Source: Fictibacillus nanhaiensis (GTDB lineage Bacteria > Bacillota > Bacilli > Bacillales > Fictibacillaceae). Taken from it: DNA of 64,000 nucleotides. The stretch covers positions 62,001-126,000 of the forward strand of contig JAEACG010000002.1 in assembly GCA_016401345.1 (NCBI GenBank). The letters run 5' to 3'. Shown here in pieces: positions 1 through 9,005 of the stretch (within the stretch, counting starts at the first letter, position 1; each line of letters opens with the position of its first letter). The translations under genes and the position numbers were made by a program. The notes beneath the pieces were generated by a model. It was not told the DNA's origin. It was given only the letters and a program-made list of their open reading frames with translations, and ran no database searches.

Positions 1-114
1 GTAGCAAAAGAAAGTTTCGAGACAGGCAAGACATTAAAAGAAGTGCTGGTTGCAAAAAAGATCTTAACTAGAGAAGAAGCTGACCGAATCTTAGATCCAA
101 ACTCAATGATTTAA
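1..114 (+). CDS. C-terminus of a fumarase/aspartase-superfamily lyase (partial)
   Basis: Frame 1 is open from the window edge to a TAA at 112-114 and gives the last 37 residues of a protein. The tail has the pattern of the C-terminal domain of class II fumarase and aspartate ammonia-lyase: a TGKTLKEV-like helix, then LTREEADRILDP, ending in NSMI. These enzymes interconvert fumarate with malate or aspartate in the cytosol. The fragment is too short to choose between fumC and ansB/aspA. The assignment rests on recall of the family tail. Confidence 0.55.
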   Translation, partial: VAKESFETGKTLKEVLVAKKILTREEADRILDPNSMI

Positions 115-342
115 AGTTAGTTGTAACTTTTAAATCGCTTTTCTCGACAAATATAGTACAGATTTCTTGTTTTTCATATTATTAACAAATAATTAGTGAA
201 GATTGGAATTTACAGAGTTATAATAGAGAAGTTCATTCACATATAAAGGGAAATAAATAATATTCTGGAAAACCAATTAGTTAACTTGGTTTAATAAATG
301 AAAAGTGGACATTTGAACTGTTTTTTGGGGAGGAACTTGAAA

Positions 343-2259
343 ATGTGCGGTTTTATTGGATATATGTTAAACACGCCTGAGACGGTAGAACAAAAAGAAA
401 CTGAGCAATTAATCAATATGACTAACATCATTACTCATCGAGGTCCAGATGATAGTGGTCATTTTGTAGATCAGTATGTTCGCTTCGGTTTTCGCCGTCT
501 GAGCATCATTGATATAGAAAGTGGTAAACAACCACTTTCATACGAAGATGACCGTTATTGGATTATTTTTAATGGTGAAATATATAATTATGTTGAAATA
601 AGAAAAGATCTAGAAGAAAAAGGATATATGTTTAAAACCCATTCGGATACCGAGGTAATCCTCGCTCTTTTTAGTGAGAGAAGAGAAAAAGCCTTTACTG
701 AACTTCGAGGGATGTTTGGCTTTTTAATCTGGGATAAAGATAAGAAAGAGCTTTATGGAGCAAGAGACCGTTTCGGGATCAAACCTTTTTTCTATCTTGA
801 GGATGAAGAAGGACTATACTGTGCTTCTGAAAAGAAAAGTATTAACGTTGTTAAAGAAAAGCAAGAAGTAGATGCCGAAGCACTTCATCATTATTTGACC
901 TATCAATTCGTGCCAGAGCCAATGACTTTAACGAAGGGGATCAAAAAGCTTGAACCTGGCCATTATTTTGTAAAAAAAGCGGGCAGACCGATGTCTATCC
1001 AATCGTATTGGAAGCCTAGTTTTAAACCAAATAATATGACACTTGAAGAAGCGAAGAATGAAATTCGTTCTGTTATGCGAGATTCAGTAAAAGTTCATAT
1101 GCGTTCTGACGTTCCTGTAGGGGCTTTCTTGTCTGGAGGAATAGATTCAAGTGCAATTGTCGCTTTAGCGAGTGAACTGCACCCATCGCTAAAAACGTTT
1201 ACGGTCGGATTTGAAAGAGAAGGGTTTAGTGAGATTGATGTAGCTGTTCAAACTGCTGCTGCATTAAACGTTGAAAATATCCACTATTTAGTTAAACCTG
1301 AAGAATATATTAAAGAACTTCCAAAAATCATCTGGCATATGGATGATCCAGTAGCTGATCCAGCAGCTGTTCCCCTGTATTTTGTCGCTCGTGAAGCAGC
1401 AAAACACGTGACAGTAGTTCTTTCTGGAGAAGGTGCTGATGAGTTGTTTGGAGGATACAACATCTATCATGAACCTCACTCATTAAGACATCTTTCTTCA
1501 TTGCCAAAAGGTGTTGCAAAAGGGTTAGCTGCCATCGCAAGCATCCTACCTGAAGGTGTTAAAGGGAAGAGTTTTATGCAGCGAGGAAGTATGACAATTG
1601 AAGAACGTTATATTGGAAATGCGAAAATGTTCTCAGAGAGTGAAAAAAGCAAACTCTTAAAAGAATATCGTCCTGCTTATAACTACAAAAATGTAACTAA
1701 GCCGTTGTATGAGGAAGCGAGAGCTTTTCACGATGTTCATAAAATGCAATATATTGATCTTCATACTTGGATGAGAGGCGATATTCTCGTTAAGGCTGAT
1801 AAGATGACGATGGCTCATTCGCTAGAGCTAAGGGTGCCTTTCCTTGATAAAGAAGTATTCGATGTTGCTTCCAAATTGCATCCAAGTCTTACAGTAACGA
1901 ATGGAACAACAAAATATGCACTAAGGGAAGCGATGAATGGGATCGTTCCTGATTCTGTGCTGCATCGCCGTAAGTTAGGTTTCCCTGTTCCAATTCGACA
2001 TTGGTTAAAAAATGAGATGTATGATTGGGCTATACAACTCATACAGACGAGTCATACAGACCAATATCTTAATAAAGATGTAGTACTGAATCTTTTAGAA
2101 GGACACCGAGCTGGCAGAGGCGATTACAGCAGAAAAATATGGACAGTACTCATGTTCATGTTGTGGCATCAAATAAATATTGAGAAAATGTATCACTTTG
2201 GTGAAGACCTCTCACCAAAACAAGATCAAATTCAAGAAATGATGGTTTCAAGTCGATAA
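343..2259 (+). CDS. asnB: Asparagine synthase (glutamine-hydrolysing)
   Basis: Makes asparagine from aspartate, ATP and glutamine in the cytosol. I chose the ATG at 343 because it follows GGGGAGG at 327-333 and puts the essential glutaminase nucleophile Cys directly after Met (MCGF); upstream in-frame starts would bury that Cys. The N-terminal glutaminase domain (about residues 2-190) carries HRGPDDSG and FNGEIYNY. The synthetase domain has the PP-loop SGGIDSS at about 264-270 and SGEGADELFGGY. The 638 residues closely match B. subtilis AsnB (632) along their length. In B. subtilis asnB lies next to metK and pckA; here those genes are about 55 kb away. The gene appears monocistronic. Confidence 0.93.
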   Translation: MCGFIGYMLNTPETVEQKETEQLINMTNIITHRGPDDSGHFVDQYVRFGFRRLSIIDIESGKQPLSYEDDRYWIIFNGEIYNYVEIRKDLEEKGYMFKTHSDTEVILALFSERREKAFTELRGMFGFLIWDKDKKELYGARDRFGIKPFFYLEDEEGLYCASEKKSINVVKEKQEVDAEALHHYLTYQFVPEPMTLTKGIKKLEPGHYFVKKAGRPMSIQSYWKPSFKPNNMTLEEAKNEIRSVMRDSVKVHMRSDVPVGAFLSGGIDSSAIVALASELHPSLKTFTVGFEREGFSEIDVAVQTAAALNVENIHYLVKPEEYIKELPKIIWHMDDPVADPAAVPLYFVAREAAKHVTVVLSGEGADELFGGYNIYHEPHSLRHLSSLPKGVAKGLAAIASILPEGVKGKSFMQRGSMTIEERYIGNAKMFSESEKSKLLKEYRPAYNYKNVTKPLYEEARAFHDVHKMQYIDLHTWMRGDILVKADKMTMAHSLELRVPFLDKEVFDVASKLHPSLTVTNGTTKYALREAMNGIVPDSVLHRRKLGFPVPIRHWLKNEMYDWAIQLIQTSHTDQYLNKDVVLNLLEGHRAGRGDYSRKIWTVLMFMLWHQINIEKMYHFGEDLSPKQDQIQEMMVSSR

Positions 2260-2339
2260 AACACACTCTTTATTAGTTTTGCTTGTATGATTTAGTTATG
2301 TTATACTTAACAGGTTAAAAAATAGTTAGGAGTGTTTTC

Positions 2340-2759
2340 ATGAATTTTGAAGTAGGTAGCATTGTTGAAGGTAAAGTTACAGGCATTAAGCCTTTTGGTG
2401 CGTTCGTTGCATTAAATGATAATGTACAAGGTCTTGTACACATCTCTGAAGTTTCACATGGTTTCGTTAAAGATATTAACGATGCATTAAGTGTTGGTGA
2501 CGTTGTGTCAGTAAAGGTTCTTTCTGTTGACGAAGACAGCAAGAAGATTTCACTGTCCATCCGACAAACACAGGAAGCTCCAGCTCCTGCACCTAAAAAA
2601 GAACGCCGCCCTGGTGGATTCAACAATAATAACAAAAAGAGCAACACAAACAATCAAGACGCTAACAAAGGTTTCAACACTCTTGAAGCAAAACTTAAAG
2701 ATTGGTTGAAAGAGTCTACAGATCGTCAAGCTCAACTAAACAAGCGCCTTAAAAAGTAA
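2340..2759 (+). CDS. yugI: S1 RNA-binding general stress protein (GSP13)
   Basis: A 139-residue protein with one S1/OB RNA-binding domain (about residues 1-76; GKVTGIKPFGAFVAL and GLVHISEVSHGFV are typical), a basic Asn/Lys-rich linker (about 85-105), and a conserved tail starting GFNTLEAKLKDWL. B. subtilis YugI has the same layout in about 130 residues and is known as a ribosome-associated stress protein. The start is preceded by TTAGGAGTGTTTTC. A strong terminator follows at once, so transcription probably ends here. The middle linker is longer and more Asn-rich than I remember for the homologue. Confidence 0.9.
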   Translation: MNFEVGSIVEGKVTGIKPFGAFVALNDNVQGLVHISEVSHGFVKDINDALSVGDVVSVKVLSVDEDSKKISLSIRQTQEAPAPAPKKERRPGGFNNNNKKSNTNNQDANKGFNTLEAKLKDWLKESTDRQAQLNKRLKK

Positions 2760-2765
2760 TAAAAA

Positions 2766-2792
2766 AACCTCTCGATCGAGAGGTTTTTTTTA
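2766..2792 (+). terminator. Rho-independent terminator after yugI
   Basis: The palindrome CCTCTCGATCGAGAGG (2768-2783) is flanked by an A run and a T run, so it can act in both directions and may also serve yuzA from the other strand. Confidence 0.85.
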
Positions 2793-2798
2793 TTTAAA

Positions 2799-3035
2799 TT
2801 ATACACGGTTATGTTCTGTATGACCTTCTCGGCTAAGTTCCTCGGAAGGTTTAAACAATAGTGTTAAACAGTAAAGACCAGAAAGACCTACTAGACCATA
2901 GACGATACGGGCAAGAACAGCATCTTGACCTCCAAAAATAGCAGCAACTAGATCGAACTGAAAGAACCCGATTAAACCCCAGTTGATGGCTCCAATGATA
3001 ACCAATGCAAGTGCGAAACGCTGTAATCCACTCAT
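2799..3035 (-). CDS. yuzA: DUF378 small membrane protein
   Basis: A 78-residue protein with two hydrophobic segments (about residues 7-28 and 40-62) and the NWGLIGFF signature of the DUF378 family, the same size as B. subtilis YuzA. The function is unknown. The ATG follows AGAGGAGGGAATTAC. The charged tail (from about residue 63) is probably cytoplasmic. It sits alone between yugI and yugJ, as in the B. subtilis yug region. Confidence 0.85.
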   Translation of the reverse strand: MSGLQRFALALVIIGAINWGLIGFFQFDLVAAIFGGQDAVLARIVYGLVGLSGLYCLTLLFKPSEELSREGHTEHNRV

Positions 3036-3230
3036 GTAATTCCCTCCTCTTTTTAATAATTGAAAAGCTTCCTTAGGGTGGCATATTATGTCTACAATTA
3101 TTCATTCCCTTAATCACTGGCATGAAACTAATCAATAAAACACATGCTAGTATTCGATAAGCTAATTACTTTACATTACATTTTATGTCCCACATAATAC
3201 GGATTAACCATGTAAGAAGGAGAGATATTC

Positions 3231-4394
3231 ATGAACGAATATATATACTACAATCCAACTCGATTAGTTTTTGGTAAAAATCAAATTCAAACGCTAAAGG
3301 ACGAATTAGGGAAATTCGGAAAGAAAGTCCTCGTGGTTTATGGTGGAGGAAGCATAAAACGAAACGGCTTGTTTGATGAAGTGATGAATGAGCTTAATAA
3401 GATGGATGCAGAGGTTAGTGAGCTTTCAGGTGTGGAACCAAACCCGAGAGTATCTACTGTTCGTAAAGGTGTAGAAATTTGTAAAGAAAAAGGCATCGAT
3501 GTTTTATTAGCTGTTGGTGGTGGAAGTGTTATTGACTGCACAAAGGCAATCGCAGCTGGGGCTAAGTATGATGGAGACGTATGGGATATCATTACTCTAC
3601 AAGCTCAAGTGGAAGATGCACTTCCTTTTGGAACAGTTCTTACGTTAGCTGCAACTGGATCTGAAATGAATTCAGGTTCTGTTATTACGAACTGGGAAAC
3701 ACAAGAGAAATATGGTTGGGGAAGTCCACTTGTATTCCCTAAATTTTCAATTTTAGATCCTACTTATACGTTCTCAGTTCCTAAGGATCAAACGATTTAT
3801 GGAATTGTAGATATGATGTCGCACGTATTTGAACAGTATTTCCATAACGCTACAAACACACCACTACAAGATCGCTTTGCTGAATCCATTCTATTAACAG
3901 TAATGGAAACCGCACCTAAGCTTCTAGAAAATCTTGAGAACTATGAGTTGCGTGAAACAATTCTTTACAACGGAACGATGGCATTAAACGGTACACTTCA
4001 AATGGGTGTTCGAGGTGATTGGGGAAGTCATAACATTGAACATGCTGTTTCAGCGGTCTATGATATTCCGCATGCTGGCGGCTTAGCTATTCTTTTCCCT
4101 AATTGGATGAGACATAATGTGGATACGAATGTAGCTCGCTTCAAGCAACTTGCTGTTAGAGTGTTTAACGTTGAAACAGAAGGAAAGTCCGATAAAGAAG
4201 TGGCTCTTGAAGGTATTGATCGTCTTTCTGCATTCTGGTCGTCTCTTGGAGCTCCGAATGCTCTTAAAGATTATGATATTGACGATTCAAAGCTTGACCT
4301 TATCGCAGATAAAGCGATGGCAAGAGGTGAGTTTGGGAACTTCAAGAAACAGAATAAAGAAGATGTACTCAACATTTTGAGAATGTCTTTATAA
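3231..4394 (+). CDS. yugJ: Iron-containing alcohol dehydrogenase (NADH-dependent butanol dehydrogenase type)
   Basis: A 387-residue group III (Fe-ADH) dehydrogenase, likely reducing aldehydes or ketones with NAD(P)H in the cytosol; the natural substrate is unknown. The nucleotide-binding [13 protein letters not shown] motif, [11 protein letters not shown], and the metal-ligand region with [11 protein letters not shown] and the two histidines of [18 protein letters not shown] are intact. Length and sequence are very close to B. subtilis YugJ (387 residues). Only one copy is present here, whereas B. subtilis has the yugJ-yugK pair. The ATG is preceded by AGAAGGAGAGATATTC. A long hairpin after the gene ends the unit. 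Confidence 0.9.
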   Translation: MNEYIYYNPTRLVFGKNQIQTLKDELGKFGKKVLVVYGGGSIKRNGLFDEVMNELNKMDAEVSELSGVEPNPRVSTVRKGVEICKEKGIDVLLAVGGGSVIDCTKAIAAGAKYDGDVWDIITLQAQVEDALPFGTVLTLAATGSEMNSGSVITNWETQEKYGWGSPLVFPKFSILDPTYTFSVPKDQTIYGIVDMMSHVFEQYFHNATNTPLQDRFAESILLTVMETAPKLLENLENYELRETILYNGTMALNGTLQMGVRGDWGSHNIEHAVSAVYDIPHAGGLAILFPNWMRHNVDTNVARFKQLAVRVFNVETEGKSDKEVALEGIDRLSAFWSSLGAPNALKDYDIDDSKLDLIADKAMARGEFGNFKKQNKEDVLNILRMSL

Positions 4395-4409
4395 ATCATC
4401 TGTAATGCA

Positions 4410-4458
4410 AGCCATATAAAAAGAGGGGATCGATCCTTCTTTTTATATGGCTGCTTTT
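4410..4458 (+). terminator. Terminator after yugJ
   Basis: A 15-bp perfect stem (arms 4410-4424 and 4438-4452) is followed by GCTTTTTG. Confidence 0.8.
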
Positions 4459-4567
4459 TGAATATTTCGTCTTTTGAAAAGAAACCGATTACATTTGTCT
4501 GGTTTCTTGATTTGGTCCTTGTACTTGTATAAAGTGAAAGAATAATGATGTTTTAGGAGGCTTACAT

Positions 4568-5917
4568 ATGACAAAGAAACTTAGTTTTGATTATAGCAAG
4601 GCCCTTTCTTTTATTGGTCAGCATGAAGTAGATTATCTTACAGGTGCGGTAAAAACTGCTCATGAAGCAATTCATGAAAAAACCGGTGCTGGGAATGACT
4701 ATCTTGGCTGGGTTGACCTTCCTGAAAACTACGACCGCGAAGAATTTAGCCGAATCGTAAAAAGTGCTGAAAAAATTAAAAGTGATTCTGATGTATTGAT
4801 TGTTGTTGGAATTGGTGGCTCGTACTTAGGAGCTCGTGCAGCGATCGAAATGTTAAATCATTCCTTCTACAACCTTTTATCAAAAGAAGACCGCAAGACT
4901 CCACAAGTATTCTTTGCTGGACAGAACATTTCATCGACATATGTTAAAGAACTTTTTGATGTATTAAAAGATAAAGATGTATCTGTAAATGTGATCTCTA
5001 AATCTGGGACAACGACTGAACCAGCGATTGCGTTCCGTATCTTTAGAAAGTTTTTAGAAGAAAAGTACGGTAAAGATGAGGCTCGTAAACGTATTTATGC
5101 AACTACTGACAAAGCTCAGGGTGCACTTAAAACATTAGCGAACGAAGAGGGCTATGAATCCTTTATCATCCCTGATGATGTAGGTGGACGATACTCAGTG
5201 CTGACTGCTGTTGGTCTATTACCAATCGCAGTAAGTGGAGTGAACATTGAAGAGATGATGAACGGAGCGAAAGAAGCTGCAGCTGATTTCAACAACCCAA
5301 ACCTTGCAGATAACGAAGCTTATCAATATGCTGCTGTTCGTAATGCTCTTTATAATAAAGGCAAAACCATCGAATTAATGGTAAACTACGAGCCGGGTCT
5401 TCACTATGTTTCTGAATGGTGGAAGCAGCTTTACGGTGAAAGTGAAGGAAAAGACTACAAAGGCATCTATCCAGCGTCAGTTGACTTCACTACTGATCTT
5501 CACTCAATGGGGCAATACGTGCAAGAAGGGCGTCGTGACCTTTTTGAAACGGTGTTATACGTAGGTTCAGCTCGAGAAGAAATTACAATTGAAGAAGATG
5601 ATCAGAATTTGGATAAACTGAATTTCTTAGCTGGTCAGACAATGGATTTTGTTAACAAGAAAGCATTCCAAGGAACAATGCTTGCTCATACAGATGGTGG
5701 AGTACCAAACTTAGTGGTAAGTATTCCTGAAATGACACCTTATCATTTTGGATATATGGTTTATTTCTTTGAAAAAGCGTGTGCGGTGAGTGGCTACTTG
5801 TTAGGTGTTAATCCATTCGACCAACCGGGAGTAGAAGCATACAAGAAGAACATGTTTGCTCTTCTAGGTAAACCTGGATTTGAAAAAGAAAAAGAAGAAT
5901 TAGAAAAGCGTCTATAA
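4568..5917 (+). CDS. pgi: Glucose-6-phosphate isomerase
   Basis: Interconverts glucose-6-phosphate and fructose-6-phosphate in glycolysis and gluconeogenesis. The 449 residues match the short Firmicutes form (B. subtilis Pgi 450). [12 protein letters not shown] and [14 protein letters not shown] of the SIS sugar-phosphate sites and the signature [16 protein letters not shown] are present. The ATG follows TAGGAGGCTTACAT. It is a single-gene unit with a terminator of its own. The fructose-6-phosphate made by the nagB pathway at 26-37 kb would enter metabolism at this enzyme's product. Confidence 0.96.
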   Translation: MTKKLSFDYSKALSFIGQHEVDYLTGAVKTAHEAIHEKTGAGNDYLGWVDLPENYDREEFSRIVKSAEKIKSDSDVLIVVGIGGSYLGARAAIEMLNHSFYNLLSKEDRKTPQVFFAGQNISSTYVKELFDVLKDKDVSVNVISKSGTTTEPAIAFRIFRKFLEEKYGKDEARKRIYATTDKAQGALKTLANEEGYESFIIPDDVGGRYSVLTAVGLLPIAVSGVNIEEMMNGAKEAAADFNNPNLADNEAYQYAAVRNALYNKGKTIELMVNYEPGLHYVSEWWKQLYGESEGKDYKGIYPASVDFTTDLHSMGQYVQEGRRDLFETVLYVGSAREEITIEEDDQNLDKLNFLAGQTMDFVNKKAFQGTMLAHTDGGVPNLVVSIPEMTPYHFGYMVYFFEKACAVSGYLLGVNPFDQPGVEAYKKNMFALLGKPGFEKEKEELEKRL

Positions 5918-5926
5918 TCATTTTTT

Positions 5927-5963
5927 AAGCCTGACTCAAACATTGCTGAGTCAGGCTTTTTTT
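5927..5963 (+). terminator. Terminator after pgi
   Basis: A 12-bp stem AAGCCTGACTCA / TGAGTCAGGCTT followed by a T run. Confidence 0.9.
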
Positions 5964-6043
5964 ATGTTTACTTATACTAATGGTCAAATAATCTCATGTC
6001 AGATTGGATACGCTAAGAAATAGACAATAAAGGGGTGACAATG

Positions 6044-6448
6044 ATGAAACCGATAAAAAGCAAACTTGAAAATGAATGTTGTGCATTAAATGAAGCTGAA
6101 GATGTTTTGAAAGGGATGGGCTTTTCTTACGGGGGGAACTGGGATTATGATCACGGCTATTTCGATTATAAACTGGATGATGAAGTAGGGTATACGTTTT
6201 TGAGAATTCCTTTTCAAGCCATTGATGGTCAGTTAGATAAAAAAGATACCACTATTCAATTTGGTGAACCTTTTTTACTGGCTCACAAATATCAGGTTGG
6301 GCTCGACGACAATGCTGAGACAGGTAATATCTCAGGGAGCTTTAATCAGTTTTCAGAGCCGCAAGATCCGGATGCGACGGTTGATCAAAAGTGGATCGGG
6401 ATCGCCAAAGATTTAGTGAAAAAGGTAGAAACTGCTGTATTAAATTAA
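6044..6448 (+). CDS. yugN: YugN-like family protein
   Basis: A protein of about 134 residues of the YugN-like family, function unknown, small, acidic and soluble with no signal or membrane segment. Aromatic-rich GGNWDYDHGYFDYKL and FLRIPFQAIDG resemble the family core. Of the possible starts (GTG 6035, ATG 6041, ATG 6044), 6044 has the best spacing from AAAGGGGTGA. Its place after pgi and before the K+ channel gene repeats the B. subtilis order pgi-yugN-yugO, which is the main support for the name. Confidence 0.75.
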   Translation: MKPIKSKLENECCALNEAEDVLKGMGFSYGGNWDYDHGYFDYKLDDEVGYTFLRIPFQAIDGQLDKKDTTIQFGEPFLLAHKYQVGLDDNAETGNISGSFNQFSEPQDPDATVDQKWIGIAKDLVKKVETAVLN

Positions 6449-6480
6449 AAACAGATAGACCATGACGTCTATCTGTTTTT
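6449..6480 (+). terminator. Bidirectional terminator between yugN and yugO
   Basis: Perfect 12-bp stem AAACAGATAGAC / GTCTATCTGTTT with A and T runs on the two sides, lying between two convergent genes. Confidence 0.85.
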
Positions 6481-6481
6481 C

Positions 6482-7249
6482 TTATCGTATCTCTTTTGCC
6501 AGGCTAGAAACCATCGCATGTGAAGCAAGGTTTGAAGTGTGTATAATATGGTCGGCACCAGCTCGTATTGCGTTTGAAGTTTGCTCCGTTGTTAACACTT
6601 CTGCATGAATAGATACTCTAGGATTCAGTCCTCTGGCTGTAAGAATAGAAAGAATCGTATTCGTATCAGCTTCGTATTCCTTTAAGTTTGCATCAGCTGT
6701 AATTAAGATGGTATGAGCTTGTTTAACATGAGCCATCATCCAAGTATGATCTTCACTAGGTTTAGCATGGATAAAATGAATGCCTTCAACATATAACGGA
6801 TTTTCTTTTAATGATTCATCGATTAAAACGATATGGTTGGATTTTAATTGCTCTTTTAGAGCTTGAATCGTATGTCTAGCTCTTTCGTTCCAGCCTACTA
6901 TAATGAAATGATCTTTATTTTTATACATATTTTTCCCCTCTAGAAAGCGATTTTCTCTTTTAACAACAGAACTTGCCAAGTGAACAGTCAAAAAGGCAAA
7001 AAAAGACGCGCCAATGAACACAAGGAAAATAGCTAGTATCCTTACTTCGGTTGATTCAGGAGTGAAATCGCCATATCCAACTGTTCCAGCCGTAATAACT
7101 GCCCAATAAAACCCTTCAAATATAGTTGGAAATGTTTTTGTTTCTAAGAGGTGAGCTAAAATAGCGCTGGATAATAGAATGCTAAAAAGAATAATCGCAA
7201 GTCGAATCAGCATTGGCATTCTTAAGTAAGCATAATAAATAGACCGCAT
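6482..7249 (-). CDS. yugO: K+ channel with RCK (TrkA-N) domain
   Basis: A 255-residue two-TM potassium channel: TM1 about residues 12-33, pore helix and selectivity filter TVGYGD at 56-61, TM2 about 68-92, then a cytoplasmic RCK/TrkA-N regulatory domain from about 97 (DHFIIVGWNERAR). The family gates K+ efflux; in B. subtilis YugO carries the potassium signal in biofilms. B. subtilis YugO is longer (about 328 residues), so this version lacks most of a second C-terminal lobe. The dinucleotide loop is VGWNERA rather than GxGxxG, a change I also recall for YugO. It is convergent with yugN, as in B. subtilis. Confidence 0.85.
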   Translation of the reverse strand: MRSIYYAYLRMPMLIRLAIILFSILLSSAILAHLLETKTFPTIFEGFYWAVITAGTVGYGDFTPESTEVRILAIFLVFIGASFFAFLTVHLASSVVKRENRFLEGKNMYKNKDHFIIVGWNERARHTIQALKEQLKSNHIVLIDESLKENPLYVEGIHFIHAKPSEDHTWMMAHVKQAHTILITADANLKEYEADTNTILSILTARGLNPRVSIHAEVLTTEQTSNAIRAGADHIIHTSNLASHAMVSSLAKEIR

Positions 7250-7311
7250 ACAAACACTCTCCTCCTATTATCACTATTGCCATAAAAGTTTGCTGTCTAT
7301 ACCGAAATGAA

Positions 7312-7348
7312 AACAAAAACCCCAGGACTGGAGTTAGTCCTGAGGTTT
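7312..7348 (-). terminator. Terminator after rsgI
   Basis: On the minus strand AAACCTCAGGACT pairs with AGTCCTGGGGTTT (one G·U pair), followed by a T-rich run just past the rsgI stop. Confidence 0.75.
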
Positions 7349-7352
7349 GCCA

Positions 7353-9005
7353 TTATGAAGCCTCTTCTAAAAGTGGTGGTTCTTCAATGGAAGAATCTGA
7401 TGCAACTTCATTTTCTGTTGTTTGTTGTAACTCTTTAGAAACTTCAGCTTGCTCAACTTCTTGTGTGAATGCTGAAGTTGATGTAGGGCATGACTGTTCT
7501 TTTGAAGCATTTTGATGATAAGTGGTTAATGCTTGTTGTTTTAACTCAGCATCAGTGACATTTGTTGTTACTTTAATGCGAACTTCTATAACGATACCAT
7601 CAATAATAATTTCAATATAAATCCAGTGCTCTTTTGGTGTTTCTTCTTTAGGCGTTTCTTCTTTAGGTGTTTCCTCTTTAGGTGTTTCTTCTTTAGGTGT
7701 TTCCTCTTTAGGTGTATCTTCTTTAGGTGTCTCGTCTTTAGGTTTTTCTTCCTTAGGCGTTTCTACCTTCGGAGTATCTTCCTTAGGTGCTTCCTTAGGA
7801 ATGTTTTCTTTCGGAATTTCTGGTTTAGGTTTTTCCTCATTTGGTGTTTCCTGTTTCGGTTTATCCTCTACGGGTTTTACAGGTTTTGGTTTCTCTTCCT
7901 TTGGTGCTGTGACGACAGGTGTACTCTTCGTAGGTGCTTTGTGTGTATTCTTGTCTTGCTCACCGCCAGAAGGAGCAGGCGTATTCACATGTTTTTCTTG
8001 CTCGTTCTTAATTGGTTTTTCGGCTGGCTTTTCTTCCTTTTTTGGTGCAGAAGGAATTTCAGCATGACTTACAGGTAATTCGAACGTTTTCTTTTTCTGA
8101 GGTTCCTGTATTTTTTCTTGAACCGGTGTTACTTCCTTTTCAACCTTTACCTCGTTACTCGAATCTTTTATATCTAAGATAGGTAGAGGCGGTTCGTATA
8201 CAAGATCCTCTTTCTTGTCTTCAGAGGCATCAACTGTTTCAAGATCCTCTTTTAAAAGCTCTTTTATAGGGCCCACTTTTTCTGAAATCTCTTCAATTGT
8301 AAGAGTTGAAATTTCGTTCTTTGTAATTTTCATTCCAGACTTCTTAGCTGCTTTATAAATCGCATAATGACCAGGTGACATTTTCATCTTTTTAGATTGT
8401 TCCCGCTCTTTAGAACTCATCACGATAGTTGTCATCTCTATCGATTTCTTTTTAGCGGTCTCTGTCATCACTTCATTCACTTGTTGTTTGATTTCTTTCT
8501 CCTTATCAGCAGGTATTTCCTCAGATAAGGTTGTAGTAATCAATACCTCTTCCTTTGACTTGAGATAGCCGAGGTCTTCGCATGTATCAAAAATAAGGTC
8601 AGTTACATGTTCAATTTCTTCATTTTCCCAATCGTTCAACTGATCAAGAACCATATGACCTTGCTGATTATAAGCCAAGATATCCAGTACTCTCATTTCT
8701 TCGTCAATCTTCAATTCAAGACTTGGATCCATGTTTATGCCAACATAGGCATACGCCCCAGGTCCTGATATCGGTGCGAGTACTTGAAAGAATAAGAGAA
8801 AGATAGCCAGTGCTACGGCAGTTCCTGTTTTCCAGTTTATGAAAATAGAGAAAATAGATTTCTTGTTTTCTTGTCTTACTGGAAGACGAATTTCTTGACC
8901 GACCATATAGGCAGCATTGGTATTTTTAATCTTTTTAAATTCTCCGCCCTCTGCAAGAACGATGACATGGCGCTTGTTAACCTCTACAATAATCGCTTTG
9001 TTCAT
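7353..9005 (-). CDS. rsgI: RsgI-type anti-sigma-I factor with Pro/Lys/Glu repeat ectodomain
   Basis: A 550-residue single-pass membrane anti-sigma factor. Residues 1-55 form the RsgI N-terminal domain (KAIIVEVNKRHVIVLAEGGEF) that binds sigma-I. A TM helix lies at about 58-80, followed by the conserved ectodomain start YAYVGINMDPSLEL. The rest is extracytoplasmic: an alpha/beta part to about 260, a long low-complexity Lys/Glu/Pro region with TPKEE repeats at about 403-457, and a short C-terminal part (about 459-550). B. subtilis RsgI has 381 residues, so the ectodomain is expanded. No carbohydrate-binding module of the clostridial type is seen. The ATG overlaps the stop of the upstream sigma-I-C gene (TAATG), implying translational coupling. 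Confidence 0.85.
   Translation of the reverse strand: MNKAIIVEVNKRHVIVLAEGGEFKKIKNTNAAYMVGQEIRLPVRQENKKSIFSIFINWKTGTAVALAIFLLFFQVLAPISGPGAYAYVGINMDPSLELKIDEEMRVLDILAYNQQGHMVLDQLNDWENEEIEHVTDLIFDTCEDLGYLKSKEEVLITTTLSEEIPADKEKEIKQQVNEVMTETAKKKSIEMTTIVMSSKEREQSKKMKMSPGHYAIYKAAKKSGMKITKNEISTLTIEEISEKVGPIKELLKEDLETVDASEDKKEDLVYEPPLPILDIKDSSNEVKVEKEVTPVQEKIQEPQKKKTFELPVSHAEIPSAPKKEEKPAEKPIKNEQEKHVNTPAPSGGEQDKNTHKAPTKSTPVVTAPKEEKPKPVKPVEDKPKQETPNEEKPKPEIPKENIPKEAPKEDTPKVETPKEEKPKDETPKEDTPKEETPKEETPKEETPKEETPKEETPKEHWIYIEIIIDGIVIEVRIKVTTNVTDAELKQQALTTYHQNASKEQSCPTSTSAFTQEVEQAEVSKELQQTTENEVASDSSIEEPPLLEEAS
7636..7797. repeat. Tandem 15-bp repeats coding TPKEE in rsgI
   Basis: About eleven head-to-tail 15-bp units resembling GGTGTTTCTTCTTTA on the plus strand. 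The first five or six are nearly identical and later ones diverge. They code Thr-Pro-Lys-Glu-Glu variants in the RsgI ectodomain. Copy number could vary by replication slippage without breaking the frame. Confidence 0.9.

Noticed and set aside
7636-7797. Possible CRISPR array
   Set aside because: The 15-bp units are directly adjacent with no spacers and code an in-frame protein repeat.
7626-8078. Open frames on the plus strand rich in Phe/Cys/Arg
   Set aside because: They are antisense shadows of the TPKEE-coding repeats of rsgI and have no ribosome site.
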